64,000 bases of DNA, from assembly GCA_938020565.1 (NCBI GenBank), contig CALIHP010000048.1:15755-79754 (forward strand). The letters are read 5' to 3'. The DNA is from an uncultured Anaerolineaceae bacterium (GTDB taxonomy: Bacteria > Chloroflexota > Anaerolineae > Anaerolineales > Anaerolineaceae). Under the pieces are notes generated by a model, which saw only the letters and a list, made by a program, of their open reading frames with translations, made no database searches and was not told the DNA's origin. Position numbers and translations under genes: made by a program. Below, in pieces: positions 52,909 through 60,860 of the stretch (its first letter is position 1; each line of letters begins with the position of its first letter).

Positions 52909-53076
52909 TCAGGTGTACTGGTAGAGGTAGCGGCGCACGATTTCACACCAATCCTGCCGCAGGATTCGATTACTTTTTTCATAAAACTGGTTGAAGATCG
53001 AAATATCGTAGGAGGTCCTCCCAAGATTCAATTCGTCTTCAGTTTCCGGGCATTTTTGCGCCATATCGGACAGCAT
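52909..53076 (-). CDS. Possible 55-aa protein or gene remnant
   Basis: An ORF encoding 55 residues beginning MLSDMAQKCPETEDELN and ending VRRYLYQYT. Its composition (acidic plus aromatic, few Arg/Pro shadows) looks like real protein. AAGG lies seven bases before the ATG, and a good promoter lies at 53166-53193. Just upstream another frame reads like coding sequence (RVESALGIRLTESL), so this may be the 3' part of a frameshifted gene. No family is recognised. Confidence 0.4.
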   Translation of the reverse strand: MLSDMAQKCPETEDELNLGRTSYDISIFNQFYEKSNRILRQDWCEIVRRYLYQYT

Positions 53077-53165
53077 GATGACCTTTTCCCTGGCGTCGGC
53101 TCAATGACTCGGTGAGGCGGATTCCCAACGCCGATTCAACTCTGAAAAACCTGCCCCACGCCCTT

Positions 53166-53193
53166 AGTATAAACGATTTTCAGCAGAAATCAA
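53166..53193 (-). promoter_or_regulatory. Candidate promoter, minus strand
   Basis: TTGATT (53193-53188), a 16-base spacer and TATACT (53171-53166) on the minus strand point toward the small ORF at 52909-53076. It begins 26 bases after the methyltransferase stop. Confidence 0.5.
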
Positions 53194-53218
53194 ATCGGGA
53201 AAAAAGATGACGCCGCGG

Positions 53219-53992
53219 CTAATCCAAAAGCATAGCGTCCTGCGGTTTCCGATAACGCTGGTACAGCGCCAGGTTCCCGCTTTTCCCGTCAGAATAAAAC
53301 GTCGATTCCAGCGTCAGCCCGGCGTCCGCCGCCAATCCCGCCAACTCCGCTTCGGTGAACAGGTGCACATAGCGCAGACCGGCCTTGTCGTTCGAGCCTG
53401 GGAGCGCGAACCGCCAATCCAGCAGCGTATCGCCCGGTTCGACGTCCGCCTCGCGCAGCCCGATCGTCGGCCAGGGAAGCACCCGCGCCGCCAGCTTCGG
53501 TGAATTCTGAAACTGCCAGACTGAAAAAATCGCCTCGCCGCCGGGACGGAGAAGACGCGCCGCGTTGGCGAAAACCGCCGCCTGCGCCGCTCTTCCCGGA
53601 ATATGATGCAGCGCCGCGAAACAGGCGACGCCATCGAAACGCCGTTCGCCGAACGCGTCCGCCCAATCCGGATCGAGAAGATCCAGTTCGCCGTAATCGA
53701 TCCGGAACGAATCGGTCGAAAGCCCCGCCGTCAAGGCGCGCGCCTCGGATAAGAGGGCGGAACTGAAATCGCGGCCGCTGTATCCCCCGCGGATTCCGAG
53801 CCTCGCCCAGTCCGCCGCCAGCGCGCCGGAGCCGCAGCCCAGATCAAGCCATTCGCTCCCGTCCCGGACCGTCGCCAGAAACGCGCGGACGCCCGGTTGA
53901 ATCCGACGCCGGGTCGCGGCGAACGCCCCGCCGAACGTTTCGTAAAACTCCCGATTCAGCTCGGCCAGCCGCCGAACGGTTTCCGCGCGCAT
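53219..53992 (-). CDS. Class I SAM-dependent methyltransferase
   Basis: A 257-residue methyltransferase. Motif I is WLDLGCGSGALAADWA, the acidic post-I loop is YSGRDFSSALLSEA, motif IV is FDGVACFAALHHIP and motif VI is LLRPGGEAIFSVWQF. The general look (GRDFS, LHHIP, RLLRPGG, HLFTEAEL) resembles the Trm9/KIAA1456-type tRNA wobble-uridine methyltransferases, but the substrate cannot be fixed. It starts five bases after the serine dehydratase stop, so the pair is cotranscribed. Confidence 0.87.
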   Translation of the reverse strand: MRAETVRRLAELNREFYETFGGAFAATRRRIQPGVRAFLATVRDGSEWLDLGCGSGALAADWARLGIRGGYSGRDFSSALLSEARALTAGLSTDSFRIDYGELDLLDPDWADAFGERRFDGVACFAALHHIPGRAAQAAVFANAARLLRPGGEAIFSVWQFQNSPKLAARVLPWPTIGLREADVEPGDTLLDWRFALPGSNDKAGLRYVHLFTEAELAGLAADAGLTLESTFYSDGKSGNLALYQRYRKPQDAMLLD

Positions 53993-53997
53993 GAGGC

Positions 53998-55245
53998 TTA
54001 ACGTTTCCTGCGAATAACCGGGATAATATTCCCGACAATCTGGCCATGGCCCGATTTCGCGAATTTCGCTAATCCCCCTTCGCTCGTCTCCCGGTACAGC
54101 GAAGGCATATCCATCCCCGTCCGCATCATCGTTTCAACCACCTCGTCGAAGCTCACGAAATGCGTTCCGTCGCTGAAAAAAACGTACTCGCCGCAGAAAA
54201 TCGCCGTGCCGACCGCGAATGCGTTGCGCTCGATACAGGGTACCTGGACCAGACCCAGAATCGGATCGCAGGTCAGGCCCAGATGATGTTCCAAAGCCAT
54301 TTCCGCCGCATATTCGATCTGCCGGATGGAACAGGAATACAGCTGCGCACACGCAGCGGCCGCCATCGACGCCGCCACGCCGACTTCCCCCTGGCAGCCG
54401 ACCATCGCGCCGGAAATCGACCCGTTATGCTTGACGATATTCCCGATCAGCCCCGCCGTCGCCAGCGCCTTCAGGATCGTATCTTCCGAATGATGTAAAT
54501 TCTCTTCCAGATAGCGCAGCAGCCCCGGGACCACGCCGCAGGAACCGCAGGTCGGCGCAGTCACGACCTCGCCGCCGGTTGCGTTTTCCTCCGAAACCGC
54601 GAGCGTATACGAGATCATGCGCCCGACCGACGCCATCGTCGGATTCATCAGACGTCCGCGTTTCAGATAGGTCGACGCCTTCCGCGAAACGCCGAGGCCG
54701 CCGGGAATAACCCCCTCGGTATTCAGCCCGCGTTCAATCGCCGCATACATGACCCGGCGGACCTCCTTCAGGTAATCCCAGATTCCTTCGCCCTCGTATT
54801 CTTCAACATATTCCCAGAACTGCTTCCCCGTCCGGAAGCAATATTCCATGATCTCCGCTAAAGTTTTATGCGGATAGATCGGGAGCCGCTCGTCGTCGTT
54901 CGGCCCTTCTGAGAGCGCCCCGCCGCCGACGGAATATACGGTCCAGCTATGGATCTCGTCGCTCTGATCGAACGTCGCGGTAAACCGCATCCCGTTCGGG
55001 TGAAACGGAAGCGTTTTTTCCGGGACCCAGACGATCTCCGTCTGCCCCGGCGGTAAAACCTCCAGGATCGCTTTGTCGGTAAAATGCCCCTTTCCGGTCA
55101 GCGCCAGGCTCCCGTACAGCTCGACCATGAAATGCGACGCGGTCGGGTTTTCAGCGTAAAACCGTTCCGCCGCCCGCCGCGGGGCCATCGTATGACTGCT
55201 GCTCGGTCCATGCCCGATCCGGAATAAATGCCGAATTGTGTCCAT
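53998..55245 (-). CDS. sdaA: L-serine dehydratase (iron-sulfur type), single chain
   Basis: A 415-residue enzyme deaminating L-serine to pyruvate and ammonia. The beta-domain comes first (GHGPSSSHTMAPRRAAE, VELYGSLALTGKGHFTD) and the alpha-domain second, with cluster-region cysteines in APTCGSCGVVPG and LTCDPILGLVQVPC and the conserved HNGSISGAMVGCQGEVGVA. Single-chain Fe-S enzymes of this type are oxygen sensitive and fit an anaerobe. AGGGAAACAGC precedes the ATG. It is followed within five bases by the methyltransferase gene. Confidence 0.93.
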   Translation of the reverse strand: MDTIRHLFRIGHGPSSSHTMAPRRAAERFYAENPTASHFMVELYGSLALTGKGHFTDKAILEVLPPGQTEIVWVPEKTLPFHPNGMRFTATFDQSDEIHSWTVYSVGGGALSEGPNDDERLPIYPHKTLAEIMEYCFRTGKQFWEYVEEYEGEGIWDYLKEVRRVMYAAIERGLNTEGVIPGGLGVSRKASTYLKRGRLMNPTMASVGRMISYTLAVSEENATGGEVVTAPTCGSCGVVPGLLRYLEENLHHSEDTILKALATAGLIGNIVKHNGSISGAMVGCQGEVGVAASMAAAACAQLYSCSIRQIEYAAEMALEHHLGLTCDPILGLVQVPCIERNAFAVGTAIFCGEYVFFSDGTHFVSFDEVVETMMRTGMDMPSLYRETSEGGLAKFAKSGHGQIVGNIIPVIRRKR

Positions 55246-55329
55246 GCTGTTTCCCTGCTTACCCTTTTCCTGATCCGTATGATTCCCGGCTTTCCCCGAA
55301 AGCGCGCCGGTTCGCTTCGTTCATGGCGT

Positions 55330-55926
55330 TTATCGAAGGATCCCCATCTCGATCATCCGGGCGCGCAGCGCGCGAAACGAAGCGCCGCGGTGACTGATCG
55401 CGTTCTTCTCCGCCTCGCTCATCTCCGCCATCGTTTTCCCCAGCGACGGGACGTAAAAAATCGCGTCGTATCCGAACCCATTCCCGCCGCGGTCCGCGTC
55501 CAGAATTTCGCCGTCGACCGTTCCAAAAACCGTTATCGCCCGATCCGCGGCAGGATCATACAACGCGGCGCAGCTGACAAACCGCCCCTTCCATGGACGC
55601 GGGAACGCGCTGAGCCGCTCGATCAGGTAGCGCCGACGGTCGCGATCGTCCGCCCCCAGCCAGGGGCAGAACCGATGCGAATAGACGCCGGGACGTCCGT
55701 CGAGCGCCTCGGTTTCCAGTCCGGAATCGTCCGCGACCGCTGGAATTCCCGCGAGCGCCGCGAAAGCCTTCGCCTTCAGGAGCGCATTCTCCGCGAACGT
55801 TTTCCCGCTTTCGTCAATATCCGCCTTGATCCCGAGCTCCGCCGGCGTCACCCACTCGATCTCTGGCAGGATCGCCCGGATTTCTTCAACCTTGTGCGCA
55901 TTGTTTGTCCCGATAATGAGCCTCAA
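55330..55926 (-). CDS. rdgB: XTP/dITP pyrophosphatase (HAM1/RdgB family)
   Basis: A 198-residue house-cleaning pyrophosphatase that hydrolyses dITP and XTP. Family motifs are LIIGTNNAHKVEEIRAIL at the N-terminus, SGKTFAENALLKAKAFA, AVADDSGLETEALDGRPGVYS, GNGFGYDAIFYVP and the C-terminal SHRGASFRAL. I chose a TTG start at 55926, since the family begins at this residue and GGGGGAC lies just upstream; an in-frame TTG at 55965 adds 13 residues. A TATAAT on the minus strand at 55996-55991 may be its -10. Confidence 0.93.
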   Translation of the reverse strand: MRLIIGTNNAHKVEEIRAILPEIEWVTPAELGIKADIDESGKTFAENALLKAKAFAALAGIPAVADDSGLETEALDGRPGVYSHRFCPWLGADDRDRRRYLIERLSAFPRPWKGRFVSCAALYDPAADRAITVFGTVDGEILDADRGGNGFGYDAIFYVPSLGKTMAEMSEAEKNAISHRGASFRALRARMIEMGILR

Positions 55927-55965
55927 CCGTCCCCCATTCCGACGCCCGCGTTGAATGACCGTCAA

Positions 55966-56262
55966 TCGCGATCGTCATGTATCACTGTCAATTATATCAA
56001 GCCTTTAGAACCGGGCGGCGAACGCCCCGGTTTCTCATGTAAAGAAAACATTCCCGTAAGAATTCGATCGCAAGGAGCCTTCTTATTTAGAAACAAAATG
56101 CCGACGGTTCGCCGCTCCCGAAAGAAGCGCGCCGGCCGCCGGCAATTCAAAATATGATTCTTTATGAAGGAGAACCGTTTCGTCGGAATGGCTCTCCTGA
56201 TCTTATCCTCCAGACCGAACGCGGAACCGTATTCGGAACGCGCGGCTCAGGAAAAAACACGC
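55966..56262. other. Intergenic stretch with one hairpin
   Basis: It holds a -10-like TATAAT (minus strand, 55996-55991) and a hairpin AACCGGG (56009-56015) / CCCGGTT (56026-56032). Beyond these I see no supported gene. Confidence 0.35.
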
Positions 56263-56454
56263 CTAAAATCCGGCATACTTCATCGTCCGATCGTCTTTGA
56301 TCTGGCCAGACCAGTTCAGCCCGAACGCAAAATCGTACGTATTTCCTTCGGAATCCAGATAGCATTCCATGTCCTGCGGCATGTCTTCTAACTGCGCCTC
56401 GACCGTTTCCATGTTCAGCGGCTGCTGCATCGGAAGCAGCTTTGAATAATTCTT
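56263..56454 (-). pseudogene. C-terminal gene remnant
   Basis: A 63-codon open stretch with no credible start. It reads like genuine protein (METVEAQLEDMPQDMECYLD and TYDFAFGLNWSGQIKDD) and ends at TAG. In the same frame a TGA at 56457-56455 separates it from a short upstream piece, MFRLCGGG, that begins ATG. Either this is the decayed 3' end of a longer gene or a recent nonsense change (for example TGG to TGA) broke a small one. No family is recognised. Confidence 0.4.
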
Positions 56455-56603
56455 TCAGCCTCCTCCACACAGCCTGAACATTAAGTCATTTTTCTTGATA
56501 CCATGCCGGTGAATCGCAGATACAATTTGCTGAACGGAACCGCGCGCCGGCAGGAAAATCAAAAAATCATCGTTCGTCCGGCAGGTTTCAGGAAGGCAGG
56601 GAC

Positions 56604-57332
56604 ATGACGAAAATTAAAGCAATCCTATTCGACCTGGACGGGACGCTCCTCCCGGTCGATCAGGAAGAATTTACCAAAGCGTACTTCGGTCTGGTCGCGG
56701 CCAAAGCCGCCCCGCTCGGATACGAACCCGGGAAGCTCGTCGACGCGGTCTGGGCCGGAACGATGGACATGGTTAAAAACGACGGAAAGGAATCCAACGA
56801 ATCCGTCTTCTGGAAGAAGTTCAGCTCGATTTTCGGCGAAGACATCCAAAAGGATCGGGAAGTCTTTGACGATTTCTATCGCGTCGAATTCAACGAGCTC
56901 AGGAAGATCTGCCGTCCGGACCCGGACGCCGCGGCCGCGCTGAAAAGGATTAAGGCGCTGGGGTTTCGCGTCGCGCTGGCGACGAATCCGCTCTTCCCGT
57001 CGGTCGCGACCGAAAACCGGATCCGCTGGGCCGGATTCGAGCCCGGAGACTTCGAATTCTATACTGCGTACGAAACGATCGGGCTGAGTAAGCCGAACCC
57101 GAATTATTATCTTGAAGTCGCGAAACGCATCGGACTGAAACCCGACGAATGCGCCATGGTTGGAAACGACGCGTTCGAAGACGGGATCGCCGAAACGGTC
57201 GGGATGCGCGTCTTCCTGCTGACCGATTTCCTGATCAACAAGGGCAACCGCGATATTTCCGCGTTCCCGCAGGGCGGTTTCCAGCGGATGACGGAATGGG
57301 CCGGGCGACTGAATTCAACGGCCGCGATATAA
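56604..57332 (+). CDS. HAD-superfamily hydrolase (phosphatase-like)
   Basis: A 242-residue haloacid-dehalogenase-fold hydrolase. Motif I is LFDLDGTLLP (nucleophile Asp plus general-acid Asp), motif II is VALATNPLFP, motif III lies at LSKPNPNYY (Lys) and motif IV is MVGNDAFEDG. A helical cap lies between motifs I and II. The substrate is unknown, probably a small phosphoester. GGCAGGGAC precedes the ATG. It lies 27 bases before flavodoxin on the same strand. Confidence 0.9.
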   Translation: MTKIKAILFDLDGTLLPVDQEEFTKAYFGLVAAKAAPLGYEPGKLVDAVWAGTMDMVKNDGKESNESVFWKKFSSIFGEDIQKDREVFDDFYRVEFNELRKICRPDPDAAAALKRIKALGFRVALATNPLFPSVATENRIRWAGFEPGDFEFYTAYETIGLSKPNPNYYLEVAKRIGLKPDECAMVGNDAFEDGIAETVGMRVFLLTDFLINKGNRDISAFPQGGFQRMTEWAGRLNSTAAI

Positions 57333-57359
57333 TATAGACAGGAAGGAGAATTTTTACGG

Positions 57360-57842
57360 ATGAAAAAAATATTAGTCGCCTGGTTTTCCGCGAGCGGTGT
57401 AACGCGCGCGGCCGCTGAAACCTTAGCGAAAGCGGCGGAAGCCGATCTTTTCGAGATCCGTCCGGAGACCCCCTACACGGACGCCGACCTGAACTGGAAC
57501 GATCCGAAATCGCGGAGCACGGTTGAAATGAAAGACCGGGCGTTCCGACCGAAAATTGCCCCCGGCGACGCCCGGATCGCCGACTATGACGTCGTTTTTC
57601 TGGGGTTCCCGATCTGGTGGTACGTTGCGCCGACGATTATCAATACTTTCCTGGAATCGTACGACTTCTCCGGGAAACGGATTATCCTCTTCGCGACCTC
57701 GGGCGGAAGCGGCTTCGGACGGACCGTCGACGGGCTCAGGCCAAGCGTTTCCAGCGCCGCCTCGATCGAACCCGGACGGATCCTGAATCGAAGCGCGGGC
57801 GTCGACGAGCTGCGCGAATGGATCAAGTCGCTGAAGCTTTGA
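57360..57842 (+). CDS. Flavodoxin
   Basis: A 160-residue FMN electron carrier. The phosphate loop is VAWFSASGVTRAAAE, a variant of the usual T/S-x-T-G-x-T. The GFPIWWYVAPTIINTFLESY stretch and the FATSGGSGFGRTVDGL segment after it are typical of flavodoxin-like proteins in anaerobes. AAGGAG lies about 12 bases before the ATG. It probably shares a transcript with the HAD gene. Confidence 0.9.
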   Translation: MKKILVAWFSASGVTRAAAETLAKAAEADLFEIRPETPYTDADLNWNDPKSRSTVEMKDRAFRPKIAPGDARIADYDVVFLGFPIWWYVAPTIINTFLESYDFSGKRIILFATSGGSGFGRTVDGLRPSVSSAASIEPGRILNRSAGVDELREWIKSLKL

Positions 57843-57927
57843 ACGAATCCGCGAAGCCTGGGATCCGGACGGGGGCGCTGGAACGAACCGCGCGCCCGAA
57901 AACGGACAAACGAAATCGAAACGAAGA

Positions 57928-57966
57928 ACCGCGCTCAGCAATCCAGCCCAGCGCGGTCTTCTTTAT
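57928..57966. terminator. Terminator between flavodoxin and the secreted protein gene
   Basis: ACCGCGCT (57928-57935) pairs with AGCGCGGT (57950-57957), followed by CTTCTTTAT. The genes on either side converge, and T-rich sequence also follows on the minus strand. Confidence 0.7.
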
Positions 57967-58009
57967 AAATCAACCTGTCACGGGTTCCCGCGAGTCGGTT
58001 CTCCTGCCG

Positions 58010-58913
58010 TTACAGTCCGAGAAAATCGATCGCGAAGAAATTCAGGATCGCGCCTTGCCAGATCCCTTTCTCGCCAGCCTCGGTCAGATACTCAACCTGC
58101 ACGGTCGGGACGCTGAAATCGAGGGTAATCCCCTGAAACCCGGGAACCTCCGCGCCGTCGGGGCAGCTGTCAATTTCCTGCCGGGACGTCAGGATCGTCG
58201 GACTCTCAGAACCGCCGGCGTCGAAATCGGCGAATTCGCCGTTAACATATTTCCCTGTCAGCCGGTAATCCTCATTCATCCGCTCCGCGTACGGTTCGAT
58301 CTCGACGATCGAGTCGAAACGCGTCTTGCAGCTTTCCGTGCTCAGGTTCGCGATTTTAAAGCTCATGGACGATTTCGTCCGGATATTCGTCGCCAGCGCC
58401 AGATTTCCTTCCATCGTCAGATCGGTTTTCGCCGCGCCGTCTTCGCCATAAAAACTGATCATCAAGGGCGAATGATACGCCGCGCCCCAGACAGCCGGCG
58501 CTAAAACCGGTTCATCGCTCATCGGCACGATCGAGCGAAACCCCGTCATGCGCGAAACAAGGCTGACGCGAATGACCTCCGCGTTCGCGGGAATCGACGA
58601 CCTGTTCCATGCCGCGCGGTACGCCAGCTCGTCGCAGTCGACCGCGTCCGCCGCCGAATCCGCGTCAACCAATCCGTTCATGACCGGCAGCGCGCATGAT
58701 TTTTCCGCCGCGCCTGCGCCGATATGGAGATCGAACGATACCGACCCGGCCTCGCCAAGCTCGAAGTTTTCAAGCCTGAAGACCGCCTGATCGGCGACCT
58801 GCGCCGTCAGGAACGGCGGCTCAAACATCAGTCCGCCGCCGCCAAGCTCCTGCGCGAATGCGTACCCTGCCGTGCTGAACGCAAGCGCAAGACAAACAAT
58901 CAGGATTATTCTT

Positions 58914-58921
<8 letters not shown>
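58010..58921 (-). CDS. Secreted protein of unknown function under a repeat-containing leader
   Basis: A 303-residue exported protein with signal peptide MYKRIILIVCLALAFSTAGYAFA. The rest is beta-rich with four Cys (two near residues 80-100, two near 200-260) that could pair, and phrases like VFRLENFELGEAGSVSFDLH. I recognise no family. The start has AGGAGG four bases upstream. Its leader begins with about eight TATATG repeats following a near-consensus promoter, and an overlapping upstream ORF ends across its start codon, so expression may vary with repeat number. Confidence 0.75.
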
Positions 58922-58976
<55 letters not shown>

Positions 58977-58979
58977 GAG

Positions 58980-59008
58980 AGTGTAACGCTGTTATTAAAT
59001 ACTGTCAA
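58980..59008 (-). promoter_or_regulatory. Promoter of the repeat-led secreted protein gene
   Basis: On the minus strand a perfect -35 TTGACA (59008-59003), a 17-base spacer and -10 TACACT (58985-58980). The transcript would start at the edge of the hexanucleotide repeat near 58973. Confidence 0.75.
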
Positions 59009-59048
59009 TACAGCGTCGTCTATAATCGGGCCAGTCCCGATCCGTGAA

Positions 59049-59912
59049 TCACCCCTTGACCGCGCCGGAAGTCACGCCGGCGACGATATACTTTTGCAGG
59101 AAGACATAGAGAACCAGGATCGGCAGCATCGCCAACAGCAGCGCCGCCATGACCAGTCCGATATCCGTCGAATACGTTCCGTAGAACGCCTGCGTCGCAA
59201 TAGGCAGCGTGTAAAGCTCCTTCCGGCCAAGAACGAGGCTGGGGAGAAGGTAGTCGTTCCAAAACGCCATTGCGTTAATAATCGCCACGGTCGCGATCGT
59301 CGGTTTCAGCAGCGGAAAAACGATCCGCCAGAACGTCTGCCACCGGGTACAGCCGTCGATCTCCGCCGCCTCCTCAAGCCCGATCGGAATATTCGTCCGG
59401 ATCGCCCTTTCGAACATGAACGTCGCCATGGAAACGGAAAAACCGATATGCATCAGGATCAAAGTCAGGCGGCTGTTCAATACATTAAAAATTCCGCCGT
59501 ACACCGACACAATCGGGACCATCAGCACCTGAAACGGAATGATCATAGACGCGATCATAAGCGCGAACAAGATCGTCGTCGCCTTCCATTTATTCCGTGA
59601 AATAACGAACGCAGCCATCGCCGAAACCAGGATCGTCAGAATCGTCGCGCTGATCGTAATCATCAGCGAATTCCCGAATACATGCCAGAAATTCATCCGC
59701 CGCATCGCGTTGGGGAAATTCAGAAGCGTAAAGCCATGCGCGCCGATCAGCGCCAGCGGATTTGAAGTAATATCTCCCTTCGTCTTGAATACATTAATAA
59801 CGACGAGAAAAAACGGAAAGATGAACATCAGGAACACAATGATCAATATTGCAATCATGATTCCATGCGTAATATGTTTTCTTCGCAAAGCCTTTTCGCT
59901 GTCGGTCATCAT
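59049..59912 (-). CDS. Sugar ABC importer permease (MalG/UgpE type)
   Basis: A 287-residue permease of the CUT1 carbohydrate class with six membrane helices. The coupling (EAA) loop is GLEEAAEIDGCTRWQTFWRIVFPLLKP. It pairs with the permease at 59909, overlapping it by four bases (ATGA). The product should bind a shared ATPase, since none is encoded in the operon. Confidence 0.93.
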   Translation of the reverse strand: MMTDSEKALRRKHITHGIMIAILIIVFLMFIFPFFLVVINVFKTKGDITSNPLALIGAHGFTLLNFPNAMRRMNFWHVFGNSLMITISATILTILVSAMAAFVISRNKWKATTILFALMIASMIIPFQVLMVPIVSVYGGIFNVLNSRLTLILMHIGFSVSMATFMFERAIRTNIPIGLEEAAEIDGCTRWQTFWRIVFPLLKPTIATVAIINAMAFWNDYLLPSLVLGRKELYTLPIATQAFYGTYSTDIGLVMAALLLAMLPILVLYVFLQKYIVAGVTSGAVKG

Positions 59913-60787
59913 GCTTCCACCTCGCTTCTCTTACCGATCTGAACCTGCGTTATCCCGACAATCGCACAGATAACAAACAGGATGAGCGCCTCCGCCTGAC
60001 CCAGACCATAATTCTTATAAACGAACGCCTGGTTATACACGTGCATCGCCGCCAGAACGGAGGAATTAAACGGTTCGCCTTTCGTTAACGACAGGTTGAC
60101 ATCGTAAACGACGAAGCAGCGCGTAATACTCAGAAACAGGCATTGAACGAATGAAGCGCGCATCAAAGGAACAATCACGTTCCGCATCGCCTGAAACGGC
60201 GTACATCCGTCGATCATCGCCGCCTCTTTCAAATCTGAAGCGACGCTCATGAATCCCGCGACATAAATCAGCATCATATAACCCGCATACTGCCAGGTTG
60301 ACACAAGAATCAGACAGAACATCGCCCCATTCGTCGTCGCCAGCAGCGACCCCACGTTTCCGCCGGCGATAGCGGTCCCGAGTGCGACGAACGCACGGTT
60401 AAAGACAAACTTCCAGACATATCCGAGAACGATTCCGCCGATTAAATTCGGGACGAAAAAACCGGCCCTGAAAAAATTCTGTCCCCGGATACCGCTGGTA
60501 ACCATATACGCTAATAAAAACGCAACGATATTGATCAGGATAACCGAAAAGAACGAATAAACAACCGTTCTTCCGAGCGCCTGCCAATATACGCCGTCCC
60601 GAAACGCCGCGATATAATTCTCCAACCCGACGAACGGTTTCACCCGGGAAATCCCGTCCCAGCTGGTAAACGTCAGATACAGGCCGTAAACGAAGGGAAC
60701 GATAACCGTTCCGAAGAAAAGGAAGCCGGCGGGACCCGCGAACATCAGAAACTGCTTCGTCTTATACATCAATGTATTTCGTTTCAT
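59909..60787 (-). CDS. Sugar ABC importer permease (MalF/UgpA type)
   Basis: A 292-residue CUT1 permease with six helices; the EAA loop is LKEAAMIDGCTPFQAMRNVIVPLMR. The N-terminal region GPAGFLFFGTVIVPFVYGLYLTF is typical. It lies downstream of the binding-protein gene, separated by a 73-base gap with a stable hairpin. Confidence 0.93.
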   Translation of the reverse strand: MKRNTLMYKTKQFLMFAGPAGFLFFGTVIVPFVYGLYLTFTSWDGISRVKPFVGLENYIAAFRDGVYWQALGRTVVYSFFSVILINIVAFLLAYMVTSGIRGQNFFRAGFFVPNLIGGIVLGYVWKFVFNRAFVALGTAIAGGNVGSLLATTNGAMFCLILVSTWQYAGYMMLIYVAGFMSVASDLKEAAMIDGCTPFQAMRNVIVPLMRASFVQCLFLSITRCFVVYDVNLSLTKGEPFNSSVLAAMHVYNQAFVYKNYGLGQAEALILFVICAIVGITQVQIGKRSEVEA

Positions 60788-60807
60788 GCGAAACCTCTTT
60801 TGTTTGG

Positions 60808-60840
60808 AAACAGGCGTCGCGGTGTCCGCAACGCCTGTTT
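60808..60840 (-). promoter_or_regulatory. Intercistronic hairpin after the sugar-binding protein gene
   Basis: AAACAGGCGT (60808-60817) and ACGCCTGTTT (60831-60840) form a perfect 10-bp stem within the gap between the binding protein and first permease genes. Like the hairpin at 48060 in the BMP operon, it probably favours binding-protein mRNA. Confidence 0.6.
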
Positions 60841-60860
60841 TATTCTGGGTAAACGATCCT

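Noticed and set aside
53207..53503. Plus-strand open frame opposite the methyltransferase
   Set aside because: Arg-rich shadow of a clear methyltransferase gene.
56455..56457. TGA read as selenocysteine
   Set aside because: No SECIS-like hairpin was recognised after the TGA and the upstream piece is only eight codons without a ribosome site.
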